IMG/VR virus record: IMGVR_UViG_3300042868_010125
Coordinates: 1-64,000 of that record
Length of the DNA: 64,000 nt
From: a virus
Reading direction: 5' to 3' (one strand)
Both the position numbers and the translations under genes were made by a program. The notes beneath the pieces were generated by a model. That model worked only from the letters and a program-made list of their open reading frames with translations. It searched no databases and had not been told where the DNA came from. Position 1 is the first letter of the stretch. Each line of letters opens with the position of its first letter. This document shows, piece after piece, positions 37,772-45,767 of the stretch.

Positions 37772-38356
37772 ATGAAGACGCCCCAAGGATATACAAAGAC
37801 GAATGCAAAATTGCCTGAAGAGGTATATGAAAATTTTAAAAAGATTGCATCTGACTTAGAACTTCGTAATGCTTACATTAAAGAGTTAAGAGCAGCGTCT
37901 TGGAGTCTTCAAAGTATTGCAGATGCAGCAGGCATCTCTAGTAGAGAACGAGTTCGTCAAATTATTGAAGGACGCTATAAACATTTAAGTTCTTCTAAAG
38001 TATCTACTGACTTCTCTGTTCCTGCACTGCCTTTAAAAGAGGTTAAGCAACCAAGAGTTATTACCGAGCCTTCAGAACAAACTCTCTCTAAGTTATTAGA
38101 ACTCAAGCCTAGTGCTCAAAAGGTACGCTCACACTCTCCTAATTTTAGAAAAGAAGCAGAGCAGTACACCGAGTTAATTAACCATGCCATTACCGTTGAA
38201 GGAGTAAGTGTCCGACACTTAGGTAAGCGCTTAGGTGTCTCTCCAAGTGCTCTTCGTTTTCGTATGGCTAGATATGGTTACATTACTAGTCATGATGGAA
38301 AGAGTATTTGCTACAAACCAATCTTAGATAAAAACAGATACGTCTTGCAGTCTTGA
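37772..38356 (+). CDS. Double helix-turn-helix DNA-binding protein, 194 aa
   Basis: Two HTH segments: SWSLQSIADAAGISSRERVRQIIEG (N-terminal half) and GVSVRHLGKRLGVSPSALRFRMARYG (C-terminal). Overlaps the first methyltransferase fragment (TTGA), so it may regulate or help target the methyltransferase. The 37512-37771 gap before it shows no gene. Confidence 0.65.
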   Translation: MKTPQGYTKTNAKLPEEVYENFKKIASDLELRNAYIKELRAASWSLQSIADAAGISSRERVRQIIEGRYKHLSSSKVSTDFSVPALPLKEVKQPRVITEPSEQTLSKLLELKPSAQKVRSHSPNFRKEAEQYTELINHAITVEGVSVRHLGKRLGVSPSALRFRMARYGYITSHDGKSICYKPILDKNRYVLQS

Positions 38357-38634
38357 TACAAGAAGATGTAATTGTTTTTCATCCTCATCGCTCAGACGGG
38401 TTTAGGATTCAAGGGCAAACAATAAATACGCTGACCAGTTTTATGGGAACAGGTGGGCTCAACATGTCCATGGTTGCCACAGAAAATATTCGAAGAATCA
38501 CCCCTGAAGAGTGCGAAACTCTGCAGGGGTTTCCTTTAGGATGGACTAGTACCCAAGCAGATACGCACAGGTACAAACAACTAGGTAATGCTGTAACTGT
38601 CAATGTTGCAACATGGTTAGGTAATCGAATATGA
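38353..38634 (+). CDS. C5-cytosine methyltransferase C-terminal half, copy 1, 93 aa
   Basis: Holds only the late motifs: a target-recognition-like stretch (HPHRSDGFRIQG...TLTSFMGTGGLN), motif IX RRITPEECETLQGFP and motif X RYKQLGNAVTVNVATWLGNRI. TTG start overlapping the upstream TGA; stop overlaps the ATG of the N-terminal half (ATGA). It lacks a catalytic site and would need the 38631 protein. Confidence 0.7.
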   Translation: MIQEDVIVFHPHRSDGFRIQGQTINTLTSFMGTGGLNMSMVATENIRRITPEECETLQGFPLGWTSTQADTHRYKQLGNAVTVNVATWLGNRI

Positions 38635-39359
38635 GCACATTCGTTTCTTTATTCGCTGGCGTTGGTGGTTTCGATCTTGGCTTTGAAAAAGCAGGGCACA
38701 CTTGTGTTGGTCAAGTAGAGATAGATAAAAATGCTCAGAAGATATTAAAAAAACATTGGCCTGACATTCCATTACATGATGATGTTAAGACAGCAATAGA
38801 GTGGGCAAAGGAGAGTGATTTAATTGGAAAAGTTGACATCGTCTGCGGAGGATTCCCTTGCCAAGACGTCAGCGTCGCTGGAAAGCGTGCTGGTATCGCT
38901 GGGGCAAGAAGTGGACTCTTCTGGGACGCAATACGATTTGCGCAGGAAGTCAAAGCACACACTATCGTCTTGGAAAATGTGCCAGGACTTTTATCAAGCA
39001 ACGAAGGACGCGATTTTGGAGTCGTCATCTCTGAAATGGCCAACGCAGGGTATAGCCACATCGAATGGCGAGTTTTGGATTCGCAATTCTTCGGAGTCCC
39101 CCAACGTCGTCGTCGAGTCTTCATTGTTGGAAGTGTTGGAGACAGAAGTAAATCCCCGATACTTATTGAGTCCGAAAGCCTGCGAGGGGATAATGCGCCG
39201 AGCAACTCGTCGCGGAAAAACTCTTCCACCAGCGCTGGAAAAAGCACTGTTGCAAGGATGCGAGGGTTCGGAGACTACGAAGTAGATACTGTTGCATCCA
39301 CTTTGAAGGCGAGGGACTATAAAGATGTCACAGACATCGTGGTTCGTCAAAGTAATTAG
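38631..39359 (+). CDS. C5-cytosine methyltransferase N-terminal (catalytic) half, 242 aa
   Basis: AdoMet-binding FAGVGGFDLGFEKAGH (motif I), catalytic GGFPCQDVSVAG (motif IV Pro-Cys), LENVPGLL (VI) and QRRRRVFIVGS (VIII), then the beginning of a target-recognition region. It ends before motifs IX and X, which lie in the genes on either side. Transfers a methyl group to C5 of cytosine, probably to evade restriction. Confidence 0.85.
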   Translation: MSTFVSLFAGVGGFDLGFEKAGHTCVGQVEIDKNAQKILKKHWPDIPLHDDVKTAIEWAKESDLIGKVDIVCGGFPCQDVSVAGKRAGIAGARSGLFWDAIRFAQEVKAHTIVLENVPGLLSSNEGRDFGVVISEMANAGYSHIEWRVLDSQFFGVPQRRRRVFIVGSVGDRSKSPILIESESLRGDNAPSNSSRKNSSTSAGKSTVARMRGFGDYEVDTVASTLKARDYKDVTDIVVRQSN

Positions 39360-39873
39360 AAGTGGTGCAAGATATGAAGATGGAACACTTCCGCCAGAAG
39401 TATGGCGCGAGAGAGTTATTTGTCCTACTTTGAATGCTTTTGATAATAGTGGAGACTCCAGAGCAGTAGTAACAATTGTTCACTCTATTCAAAATACTGT
39501 AATTGGTAGAGCAGATACCGCTGGTCCTCAAGGGAAAGGGTATGGAGAAGTGACTGACCCAATGTTTACTGTAGACACATCTTCTCCTCACGCTGTATCA
39601 GTTACACCTATTCAAGATGCAAGAGAAATTGATAAAAAACAAAATGGATTAGGAATAGCAGAGGCTGGCGCTCCTGCATATACCGTTGACACAATCTCAC
39701 ATCAGGCAGTTAATTTTTCAACAATAGTAAGAAGACTCACTCCTAGAGAGTGCGAGAGACTACAAGGTTTTCCAGATGACTGGACTGGCGATCAATCAGA
39801 CTCTGCTAGATATAAACAAATGGGAAATGCAGTTACAGCAAATGTCGTTGAGTGGATAGGGAGAAGATTATGA
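39325..39873 (+). CDS. C5-cytosine methyltransferase C-terminal half, copy 2, 182 aa
   Basis: Continues the target region with repeated segments (CPTLNAFDNSGDSRAVV, DPMFTVDTSSPHAV, APAYTVDTISHQAV) and ends with motif IX RRLTPRECERLQGFP and motif X RYKQMGNAVTANVVEWIG. It overlaps the catalytic half by 35 nt in the +1 frame. Has its own ATG behind GAGGG. Could be a split gene or a frameshifted single gene. Confidence 0.8.
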   Translation: MSQTSWFVKVIRSGARYEDGTLPPEVWRERVICPTLNAFDNSGDSRAVVTIVHSIQNTVIGRADTAGPQGKGYGEVTDPMFTVDTSSPHAVSVTPIQDAREIDKKQNGLGIAEAGAPAYTVDTISHQAVNFSTIVRRLTPRECERLQGFPDDWTGDQSDSARYKQMGNAVTANVVEWIGRRL

Positions 39874-40025
39874 ATAAATTAGAGCCTAAATACGGCTGGG
39901 GATGCAAAGATAATCACGTAGACAAACAAGCGTTGGCTACTCAGATAGAGCAATTAGAAATTGATATCTCTTTGAGCCCTACTGAAGTCCTTGCTTATGT
40001 TGCCAAACTTGTAAAAAGACTATAG
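39870..40025 (+). CDS. Small protein, 51 aa
   Basis: Helical (QALATQIEQLEIDISLSPTEVLAYVAKLVKRL). ATGA overlap with the methyltransferase half; may be an accessory. Function unknown. Confidence 0.5.
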   Translation: MNKLEPKYGWGCKDNHVDKQALATQIEQLEIDISLSPTEVLAYVAKLVKRL

Positions 40026-40037
40026 TATTCTTTTTAC

Positions 40038-40203
40038 CGATAGGGGTTGCGATGAGCCCCGTACTTTAGCAAAAGACTAAAGACGCTGGAAACCTATAAC
40101 AATGGGCAAGGATATACGTGGGATGCGAGCTATAGCCCATGATTGGACAAGAGGGGAGCCTAACTTACGGTTAGGCTATAAGAAACCCACCTGCGTATAT
40201 CCG
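40038..40203 (+). ncRNA. Candidate pseudoknotted structured RNA
   Basis: Helices found by eye: GGGG/CCCC (40043-40046 with 40057-40060), CTTTAG/CTAAAG (40064-40069 with 40077-40082), ATGGGC/GCCCAT (40102-40107 with 40135-40140), GGATATACG/CGTATATCC (40110-40118 with 40194-40202) extended by TGGG/CCCA, and AGCCTAA/TTAGGCT (40157-40163 with 40171-40177). The third and fourth interleave, a pseudoknot. Strand is uncertain. No family identified. Confidence 0.5.
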
Positions 40204-40211
40204 AATTACTT

Positions 40212-40526
40212 TTATTCATATCCTTGGTTTTTAAAAAATATCAATCCTTCTTCAGTAGCAGAGAACACTGCTTTAAGATCTTCGTTATATTCAATTTTGA
40301 TAAGACCCATTTCATACAAATCAATTAAATTATCGTTTATTCCATTCATAATTTCATCGTACATTTCAGGAAGTAGAATTTTCATTAACTCAAAGTTATA
40401 TGTGTAAGTGAGTTCCCCATCTTCATCAAAACCATCTTCTATTAAAATTCCAGCCTCAATCATGCGTTCTACAAAATCATCCGCCTCGTCATCCGAGAGA
40501 TACTCGAAGTCTTCCATGTCATCCAT
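40212..40526 (-). CDS. Acidic protein, 104 aa
   Basis: Very acidic (MDDMEDFEYLSDDEADDFVE) with helical segments and EEGLIFF near the end, somewhat like a winged helix or a DNA mimic. Divergent from the 40557 gene. Function unknown. Confidence 0.55.
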   Translation of the reverse strand: MDDMEDFEYLSDDEADDFVERMIEAGILIEDGFDEDGELTYTYNFELMKILLPEMYDEIMNGINDNLIDLYEMGLIKIEYNEDLKAVFSATEEGLIFFKNQGYE

Positions 40527-40556
40527 ACTAGAAATCTTAACTGATATACTGGATAT

Positions 40557-40796
40557 ATGATTTATTCTAAGTTTGGCGAGTCGGATGTTTATGTTTACTC
40601 CATCGCTGGTCGCGGCCTTGTATGCGCAATGTGTTACTTTGGTGACGAGTTAGAAGTTTCCTTTAATGCAGAGTCAACGCAAGAAATGATTGACCACCTT
40701 AACGCCCACCAAAAAATTGGTCACTCCCTCCCTCCCAATCTCCTTAACCTCCTCCTTCTCGATAACCTAGTTAATTATCCCGATTCTCTTTCTTAG
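40557..40796 (+). CDS. Small conserved phage-type protein, 79 aa
   Basis: MIYSKFGESDVYVYSIAGRGLVCAMCYF...STQEMIDHLNAHQKIGH is a pattern I associate with small actinophage proteins. TATACT (40545-40550) is exactly 6 nt before the ATG, so leaderless. Confidence 0.6.
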   Translation: MIYSKFGESDVYVYSIAGRGLVCAMCYFGDELEVSFNAESTQEMIDHLNAHQKIGHSLPPNLLNLLLLDNLVNYPDSLS

Positions 40797-40797
40797 T

Positions 40798-40843
40798 ACG
40801 GAACGAGAGCGCGAAAAAACAGATTTTCAAAGCAAGGTATAAT
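40798..40843 (+). promoter_or_regulatory. Right-arm promoter module, copy D
   Basis: ACGGAACGAGAGCGCG then AAAAAACAGATTTT, with TATAAT at 40838-40843, 31 bp after the start of GAGCGCG. Drives the 40864 fibre. Confidence 0.7.
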
Positions 40844-40863
40844 TAACTTCTTTAAGGAGTTTC

Positions 40864-41763
40864 ATGCCAATCCTAGGAACATCTGCGTCGGGATACGTTG
40901 ATCCTTCGTACACACTTTATCAAACATTTAATGCATCTGGAACATTCACTATGCCTAATACTGCAACGCAGGTGGCAATTTTTATTATTAGTGGCGGAGG
41001 TGGCGGAGGTGCTGGCGGAAACGTTGGAAACTTAAATACTAAATTCCAAACTTATAACACTGGTGCATCGGGAGGTGGTGGCGGTGCGTCTGGAATTGTT
41101 GCCGCTGCCCAAGATGTGACATTAACTCCTGGAGCAACTTATCCTATAGTCGTTGGTGCAGGTGGCACTGGCGGTACTAAAGGTTTTGTACCATATAACG
41201 GTGGTACAGGTGGACAAAGTTCATTTTCTAATAACAGCAGCAGCCTGATAACAGTTAACGGTGGTGGAGGAGGTACTAGTAACTATGCAACTAGAACAGG
41301 TGGTCCTTCTGCCGGAGGAACTGTCGGTAGTATCAGCGCAAACGTAGTGTATAACTCCGCTTCACCGCAGGCAGGTGGAGATAGCGCAACAGCACAAGGG
41401 AGCGCGGCCATATCAAACAACACCGCAATTAACCTAAGCATGACACTTCCAGGAGCAGGAACAGTCAATAAACAGATAGGCTCCGGCGGAGCGGGTGGAG
41501 GGTCAGGTGCTTCTGGTCGTAACGGAGCAGGACTAAATAACGGTGGGTCATCAAGCAACGGTGGCGGAAGCGGAGGTAACGGCGGTAACGCTACTACTAA
41601 CGCCGGATCGACCGGTAACATCGGAAACGGTGCTAATATTATTGGTGGTGGAGGAGGCGGTGGTGGCGGTGCAGGAACTCCTTCCACTGACGCTGGAAAC
41701 GTAGGAGACGGAACAAACGCCGGGGCAGGACAAGCTGGACAGGTAATCATCTACGTTAAGTAA
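40864..41763 (+). CDS. Glycine-rich tail fibre 1, 299 aa
   Basis: MPILGTSASGYVDPSY start, a beta-rich N-terminal part (AIFIISGGGGGGAGG), then long Gly/Ala/Asn/Ser stretches likely to form polyglycine-II-type bundles as in phage receptor-binding tips. ATG behind AAGGAG. Confidence 0.75.
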   Translation: MPILGTSASGYVDPSYTLYQTFNASGTFTMPNTATQVAIFIISGGGGGGAGGNVGNLNTKFQTYNTGASGGGGGASGIVAAAQDVTLTPGATYPIVVGAGGTGGTKGFVPYNGGTGGQSSFSNNSSSLITVNGGGGGTSNYATRTGGPSAGGTVGSISANVVYNSASPQAGGDSATAQGSAAISNNTAINLSMTLPGAGTVNKQIGSGGAGGGSGASGRNGAGLNNGGSSSNGGGSGGNGGNATTNAGSTGNIGNGANIIGGGGGGGGGAGTPSTDAGNVGDGTNAGAGQAGQVIIYVK

Positions 41764-41837
41764 TAACATAAATCTTTCACCGCAGGTCAGACAAATTCAA
41801 ATAAAATATTTAAGAACCTGCTACTAAATAAGTAATT

Positions 41838-42305
41838 TTACTTGTTGTGTTCCTTTGCCATCTCTGCAAGAAAATCAGGGGTGCCTATCCAGTTTTTAGC
41901 GCCGTCAACAGCCCACATAAGATTTAACTGCTTACGCAACGCGTACATAAGTATCCACGTCAATGTTCTTGAGTCAAGAGTATTGCCTGCCTCAACGAGA
42001 GATAGAAACTCGATATCCGTATCAGGAAGCTTCTTTCGCATAACTATCGCATTAACCTGGTTAGGTTTTAACCACTCGGGAAACTCAGAGTTATCCAGCC
42101 ACTCGCACTTAAACGAGACGCACGGTTCCTTTGGCCGCTGTGAGTAAATAGTGCATCCTGTTCCAATAGCAATAAAGTGACATGGACGACCTGGATAGAA
42201 CTCGTGCCCGTGTGCACTTCCTGTCAGATAACCTTCGCAGCACTTCGTGCAATCACCACAACTACGTTGCACTGGTTTTAACTCTAACTTTACTTTATTG
42301 CTCAT
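41838..42305 (-). CDS. Cysteine-cluster protein (YkgJ-like), paralogue, 155 aa
   Basis: CGDCTKCCEGYLTGS...CHFIAIGTGCTIYSQRPKEPCVSFKCEWL matches the 34815 protein (CGTCTKCCEGYIPGS). Here RP is kept, as in most of the family. Leftward between two fibre cassettes. Start ATG 42305; a longer frame upstream only translates a promoter module. Confidence 0.65.
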   Translation of the reverse strand: MSNKVKLELKPVQRSCGDCTKCCEGYLTGSAHGHEFYPGRPCHFIAIGTGCTIYSQRPKEPCVSFKCEWLDNSEFPEWLKPNQVNAIVMRKKLPDTDIEFLSLVEAGNTLDSRTLTWILMYALRKQLNLMWAVDGAKNWIGTPDFLAEMAKEHNK

Positions 42306-42365
42306 TATGAAATCATACCACCTTCCCCCTCCTTTTTTCATCCTCTTCTTCTTTTTCTTCTCCTT

Positions 42366-42411
42366 ACGGAAAGGGAGCGCGGAAAAACGCATTTTTAATC
42401 TAAGGTATAAT
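42366..42411 (+). promoter_or_regulatory. Right-arm promoter module, copy E
   Basis: ACGGAAAGGGAGCGCG then GAAAAACGCATTTTT; TATAAT at 42406-42411, 31 bp from GAGCGCG (42375). Drives the 42433 fibre. Confidence 0.7.
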
Positions 42412-42432
42412 TAAGCATCTTTAAGGAGTAAC

Positions 42433-43257
42433 ATGCCAATTTTAGGAACAGTAAGTTCTGGATATGTGCAACCAGTGTACTCACTTGCGCTAACTGCTAA
42501 CAACACCCAAAACTGGACCGTACCTGCGGGAGTGAGTAGCATAGTTGTAGTTACAATTGGTGGAGGAGGATCAGGAAGCTCTATAAGTAATAATGGAAGT
42601 CTATCTGGTGGTGGAGGCGGAGGTGCAGGTGGAGCAGCAGCAGCAATCATCCCTGTAACAGCAGGACAGACATACTCTGTTACTGTAGCAGGTGCGTCTG
42701 GGACATCAAAGATTACATCACCTAACTCTGTTGATTTGGTAACTGCAAACGGAGGAAGTAACGTTGCCACTGTTACGCAGAACGGTGGAAGTGGTGGCAA
42801 TGGAAGCTCTAATATTGAAAAATCATTTACAGCATCTGGTGGAAGTGGTGGTAACGGTGGTAACTACTCAACCTCAAGTGCGTTAGGAAATAACGGTGAT
42901 AATGGAGGAGCAAATTCCACTGGAAACTTTGCTATTGACGTAGCAGGACTACCTAACTACGCTGTTTCCTTATATGGTGGAGGCGGTGGCGGAGGCGGAG
43001 CTTTTGCCTCTGGAAGCAGACTTGTCTCAGCTAAAAGAAACGGTGGAACTGGCGGAGGAAACGCGGGAAATGGAGGAAGTGGCTTTTACCAAAATAGCAC
43101 TAACTCACCTGTAAGTGCTAATGCTGGTAACGCAGGAACTGTAGGCGGTGGCGGAGGTGGAGGCGGCGGTGGTTACTTTTTTATTAGCGTAGAACAAGGT
43201 AGAGGTGGCGATGGTGGAGCTGGATCAAACGGACAGGTAGTAATATATTCTGCCTAA
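42433..43257 (+). CDS. Glycine-rich tail fibre 2, 274 aa
   Basis: MPILGTVSSGYVQPVY start like fibre 1, a carbohydrate-module-like beta segment (NTQNWTVPAGVSSIVVVTIGGGG), then Gly-rich repeats ending QVVIYSA (QVIIYVK in fibre 1). Confidence 0.75.
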   Translation: MPILGTVSSGYVQPVYSLALTANNTQNWTVPAGVSSIVVVTIGGGGSGSSISNNGSLSGGGGGGAGGAAAAIIPVTAGQTYSVTVAGASGTSKITSPNSVDLVTANGGSNVATVTQNGGSGGNGSSNIEKSFTASGGSGGNGGNYSTSSALGNNGDNGGANSTGNFAIDVAGLPNYAVSLYGGGGGGGGAFASGSRLVSAKRNGGTGGGNAGNGGSGFYQNSTNSPVSANAGNAGTVGGGGGGGGGGYFFISVEQGRGGDGGAGSNGQVVIYSA

Positions 43258-43339
43258 CTAGCATATCATTTATTTTTAGGATATGTAAAGTAAGATTATA
43301 ATTTTAGCGATAAAATTAACAAGTACGAAAGGAAAAGAT

Positions 43340-43639
43340 ATGGGTACATACGCGGTTATTGAGAACACAAAGGTAACAAACGTTATCGTAGCGGAGTCTA
43401 GGGATATCGCCGAGGACGTGACAGGACATACGTGCGTCGAGTACACCGAGTCAGATCCTGCAGGAATCGGCTGGGACTATGACGGAGAGATGTTTATCTC
43501 ACCTCGTCCCTTTGCATCATGGACCTTTGATAGAGCTACAAAGACATGGAACGCTCCAGTTCCTATGCCTAAAGATGGGCTTTATACTTGGAACGAAACA
43601 ACTGGCTCTTGGGATGTTGTAGCACCAACTGAAGAATAA
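43340..43639 (+). CDS. Fibre-accessory protein, 99 aa
   Basis: MGTYAVIENTKVTNVIVAES...PRPFASWTFDRATKTWNAP...DGLYTWNETTGSWDVV resembles small structural accessory proteins beside cyanophage fibres. ATG behind GAAAGGAAAAG. Confidence 0.6.
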   Translation: MGTYAVIENTKVTNVIVAESRDIAEDVTGHTCVEYTESDPAGIGWDYDGEMFISPRPFASWTFDRATKTWNAPVPMPKDGLYTWNETTGSWDVVAPTEE

Positions 43640-43694
43640 ATGTAATAGTATAGTTTTCTTGCGTAGACTTAGCTCACAATAGAAAAGACGTACT

Positions 43695-44423
43695 ATGACA
43701 AACATTGTTTTTACCGATACTTTCGGTGTACCTGAAGAATATATACCTAAGCCTGCAACATCTTTTGTACCTGACTGGTATAAAAATATGGAGTCATATA
43801 TTACAGGTGAAAAAACTCCTGACGGAAATGGAATGACAACTGGTACGTTAAAACGTTGTATGCCAGTCTTCGACTCTATTACTGCAGGCTATATTTTGAC
43901 TACGTACGTTGATGTTTATGTATCACAAAAAGATGGAACGTCGATAAGTAAAAGTACAGGTAGAAAGAAAAAGATAAAGGTACCTTGGTACGAGTGGCCA
44001 TCATATGGGCCAATACAATTTCACCCAGTTGAGCAAGCCCCAGAACACCCTCTTGCAAATGGTTTTTCATACCCTAAATGGATTAATCCATGGAGCATAA
44101 CTACACCTCCTGGATACTCAGTTATGTTTACAGCGCCAGTTCATCGCAAATCAGTCTTTACAATACTAGATGGGGTAGTAGATACCGACACTTACACCGC
44201 CCCTGTTAACTTCCCTTTTGTGCTTAAAGACCACACATACGAAGGGCTAATCCCTGCAGGCACTCCTATGGCACAGGTAATTCCATTTAAACGCGAGTCC
44301 TGGGAAATGACAATAGGAAATAACGAAGAGTTACTACAGCAAAACAAAGTAACAACTCTCTTACGCACAAAGTTTTTTGACTCATACAAATCTCAATTTA
44401 GAACTGTCAAAGAGTACAAATAA
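43695..44423 (+). CDS. DUF6065-like protein, 242 aa
   Basis: KWINPWSITTPPGYSVMFTAPVHRK...DGVVDTDTYTAPVNFPFVLKD...IPAGTPMAQVIPFKRESWEM follows the DUF6065 pattern seen in phages. Function unknown. Confidence 0.65.
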   Translation: MTNIVFTDTFGVPEEYIPKPATSFVPDWYKNMESYITGEKTPDGNGMTTGTLKRCMPVFDSITAGYILTTYVDVYVSQKDGTSISKSTGRKKKIKVPWYEWPSYGPIQFHPVEQAPEHPLANGFSYPKWINPWSITTPPGYSVMFTAPVHRKSVFTILDGVVDTDTYTAPVNFPFVLKDHTYEGLIPAGTPMAQVIPFKRESWEMTIGNNEELLQQNKVTTLLRTKFFDSYKSQFRTVKEYK

Positions 44424-44461
44424 CCCCCTCCCCCCTTTTTTACTCTCTGCTGCCTCCTCTA

Positions 44462-44507
44462 ACGGAACGAGAGCGCGAAAAAACGCATTTTTAAACTGCG
44501 CTATAAT
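44462..44507 (+). promoter_or_regulatory. Right-arm promoter module, copy F
   Basis: ACGGAACGAGAGCGCG then AAAAAACGCATTTTT; TATAAT at 44502-44507, again 31 bp from GAGCGCG (44471). Drives the 44532 fibre. Confidence 0.7.
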
Positions 44508-44531
44508 TAGCTATCTAAACAAAGGATTCCC

Positions 44532-45374
44532 GTGCCACTTTTAGGAACTTCTGCTTCTCAGAATAGCAAATCTTTCTTAAATACCCCTGTCGAGTTACTT
44601 GTAGTTGGTGGTGGTGGTTCAGGTGGTGTTTATTGGGCTGGTGGTGGTGGAGCTGGTGGATACAGAACTTTTTCAAATTTAAGTGGAGTAAAGGGAACTA
44701 CTTACACAATTGTTGTAGGCGGCGGTGCAGCAGCTAGAACAACAGGTCAACAAGGTGGACGTTCAGGCAGCGCTAGTTCTGCATTTACATATAGTTCTGC
44801 TGGTGGTGGTGGTGGCGGTGGAGATAACGGCGGCGAAAGAATTGGTCTTGCTGGTGGTTCTGGCGGAGGTGGTGCTGGCAATGTAACTTCCGCTGGTGGT
44901 GCTGGTAATACTCCTTCAACTTCTCCTTCACAAGGAAACAATGGTGGTAGCGGTGACGGTAACGCTGGTGGCGGAGGTGGTGGAGCTGGAGCCGTTGGCG
45001 CAAGCGGCTCAGGAAACGCAGGTAACGGTGGCAATGGAGCAACTTGGTCAATAAATGGAATAACTTATGCAGGCGGAGGCGGTGGAGCTGCAACCAGTGG
45101 TAACCGTGGATTAGGTGGAACAGGTGGTGGTGGAAATGCTGACCCAGCTGCGTTTTCTAATGCAAGTCCAGGAGCTGCAAATACTGGTGGTGGAGGCGGT
45201 GCGCAAAGACAAAATGGAATGGGTGACTCAGGAGCAGGTGGCTCTGGTGTTGTCATAGTTGCATTTCTTTCTTCTTACCCTACTGCCGCATCTACAACAG
45301 GCTCACCGACAGTTACAACAAGCGGAAGTTATCGTCTATACACTTTTACAGCTAACGGAAGCATCACGTTCTAA
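44532..45374 (+). CDS. Glycine-rich tail fibre 3, 280 aa
   Basis: GTG start (MPLLGTSASQNS), VELLVVGGGGSGG segment, Gly-rich body, and a conserved C-terminal block (TTGSPTVTTSGSYRLYTFTANGSITF) shared with fibre 4. Confidence 0.75.
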   Translation: MPLLGTSASQNSKSFLNTPVELLVVGGGGSGGVYWAGGGGAGGYRTFSNLSGVKGTTYTIVVGGGAAARTTGQQGGRSGSASSAFTYSSAGGGGGGGDNGGERIGLAGGSGGGGAGNVTSAGGAGNTPSTSPSQGNNGGSGDGNAGGGGGGAGAVGASGSGNAGNGGNGATWSINGITYAGGGGGAATSGNRGLGGTGGGGNADPAAFSNASPGAANTGGGGGAQRQNGMGDSGAGGSGVVIVAFLSSYPTAASTTGSPTVTTSGSYRLYTFTANGSITF

Positions 45375-45420
45375 AAACAGTATAAAATAGGACTAGCAAT
45401 CGTTTCAATAAGGAGACAAA

Positions 45421-45753
45421 ATGGCACATTGGGCAGAAATAGACGAGGACGGAATCGTTCTTCGTGTAACCGTCGGATCTAACAATGACGCCGACGAAGG
45501 CTATCAGTGGCTCATCGACAACCTAGGTGGAACCTGGGTTAAGACAAGTTACAACACACAAGGCGGAGTTCACACAAACGGTGGAACACCTTTAAGAAAA
45601 AACTACGCGGGTATCGGGTATTCATATGACTCCGAGCGCGATGCGTTTATCCCGCCTAAAGCTAGCTGTCATGACGAGGAAACACTAAACGAGGACACAT
45701 GTCTTTGGGAGTGCGGTAACGAAGAGCACACCGCGCCTCCACAAATAAGTTAG
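45421..45753 (+). CDS. Fibre-accessory protein, 110 aa
   Basis: MAHWAEIDEDGIVLRVTVGSN...LGGTWVKTSYNT...RKNYAGIGYSYDSERDAFIPPK is a pattern common in T4-like/cyanophage structural accessory proteins. Four Cys in the tail (CHDEE...TCLWEC). Confidence 0.65.
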   Translation: MAHWAEIDEDGIVLRVTVGSNNDADEGYQWLIDNLGGTWVKTSYNTQGGVHTNGGTPLRKNYAGIGYSYDSERDAFIPPKASCHDEETLNEDTCLWECGNEEHTAPPQIS

Positions 45754-45767
45754 GATAAAATAAGCCT

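Noticed and set aside
40038-40203. Group I intron
   Set aside because: A GCTGGAAACC...GGGCAAGG stretch is reminiscent, but the later conserved R/S elements are missing and no exon is interrupted.
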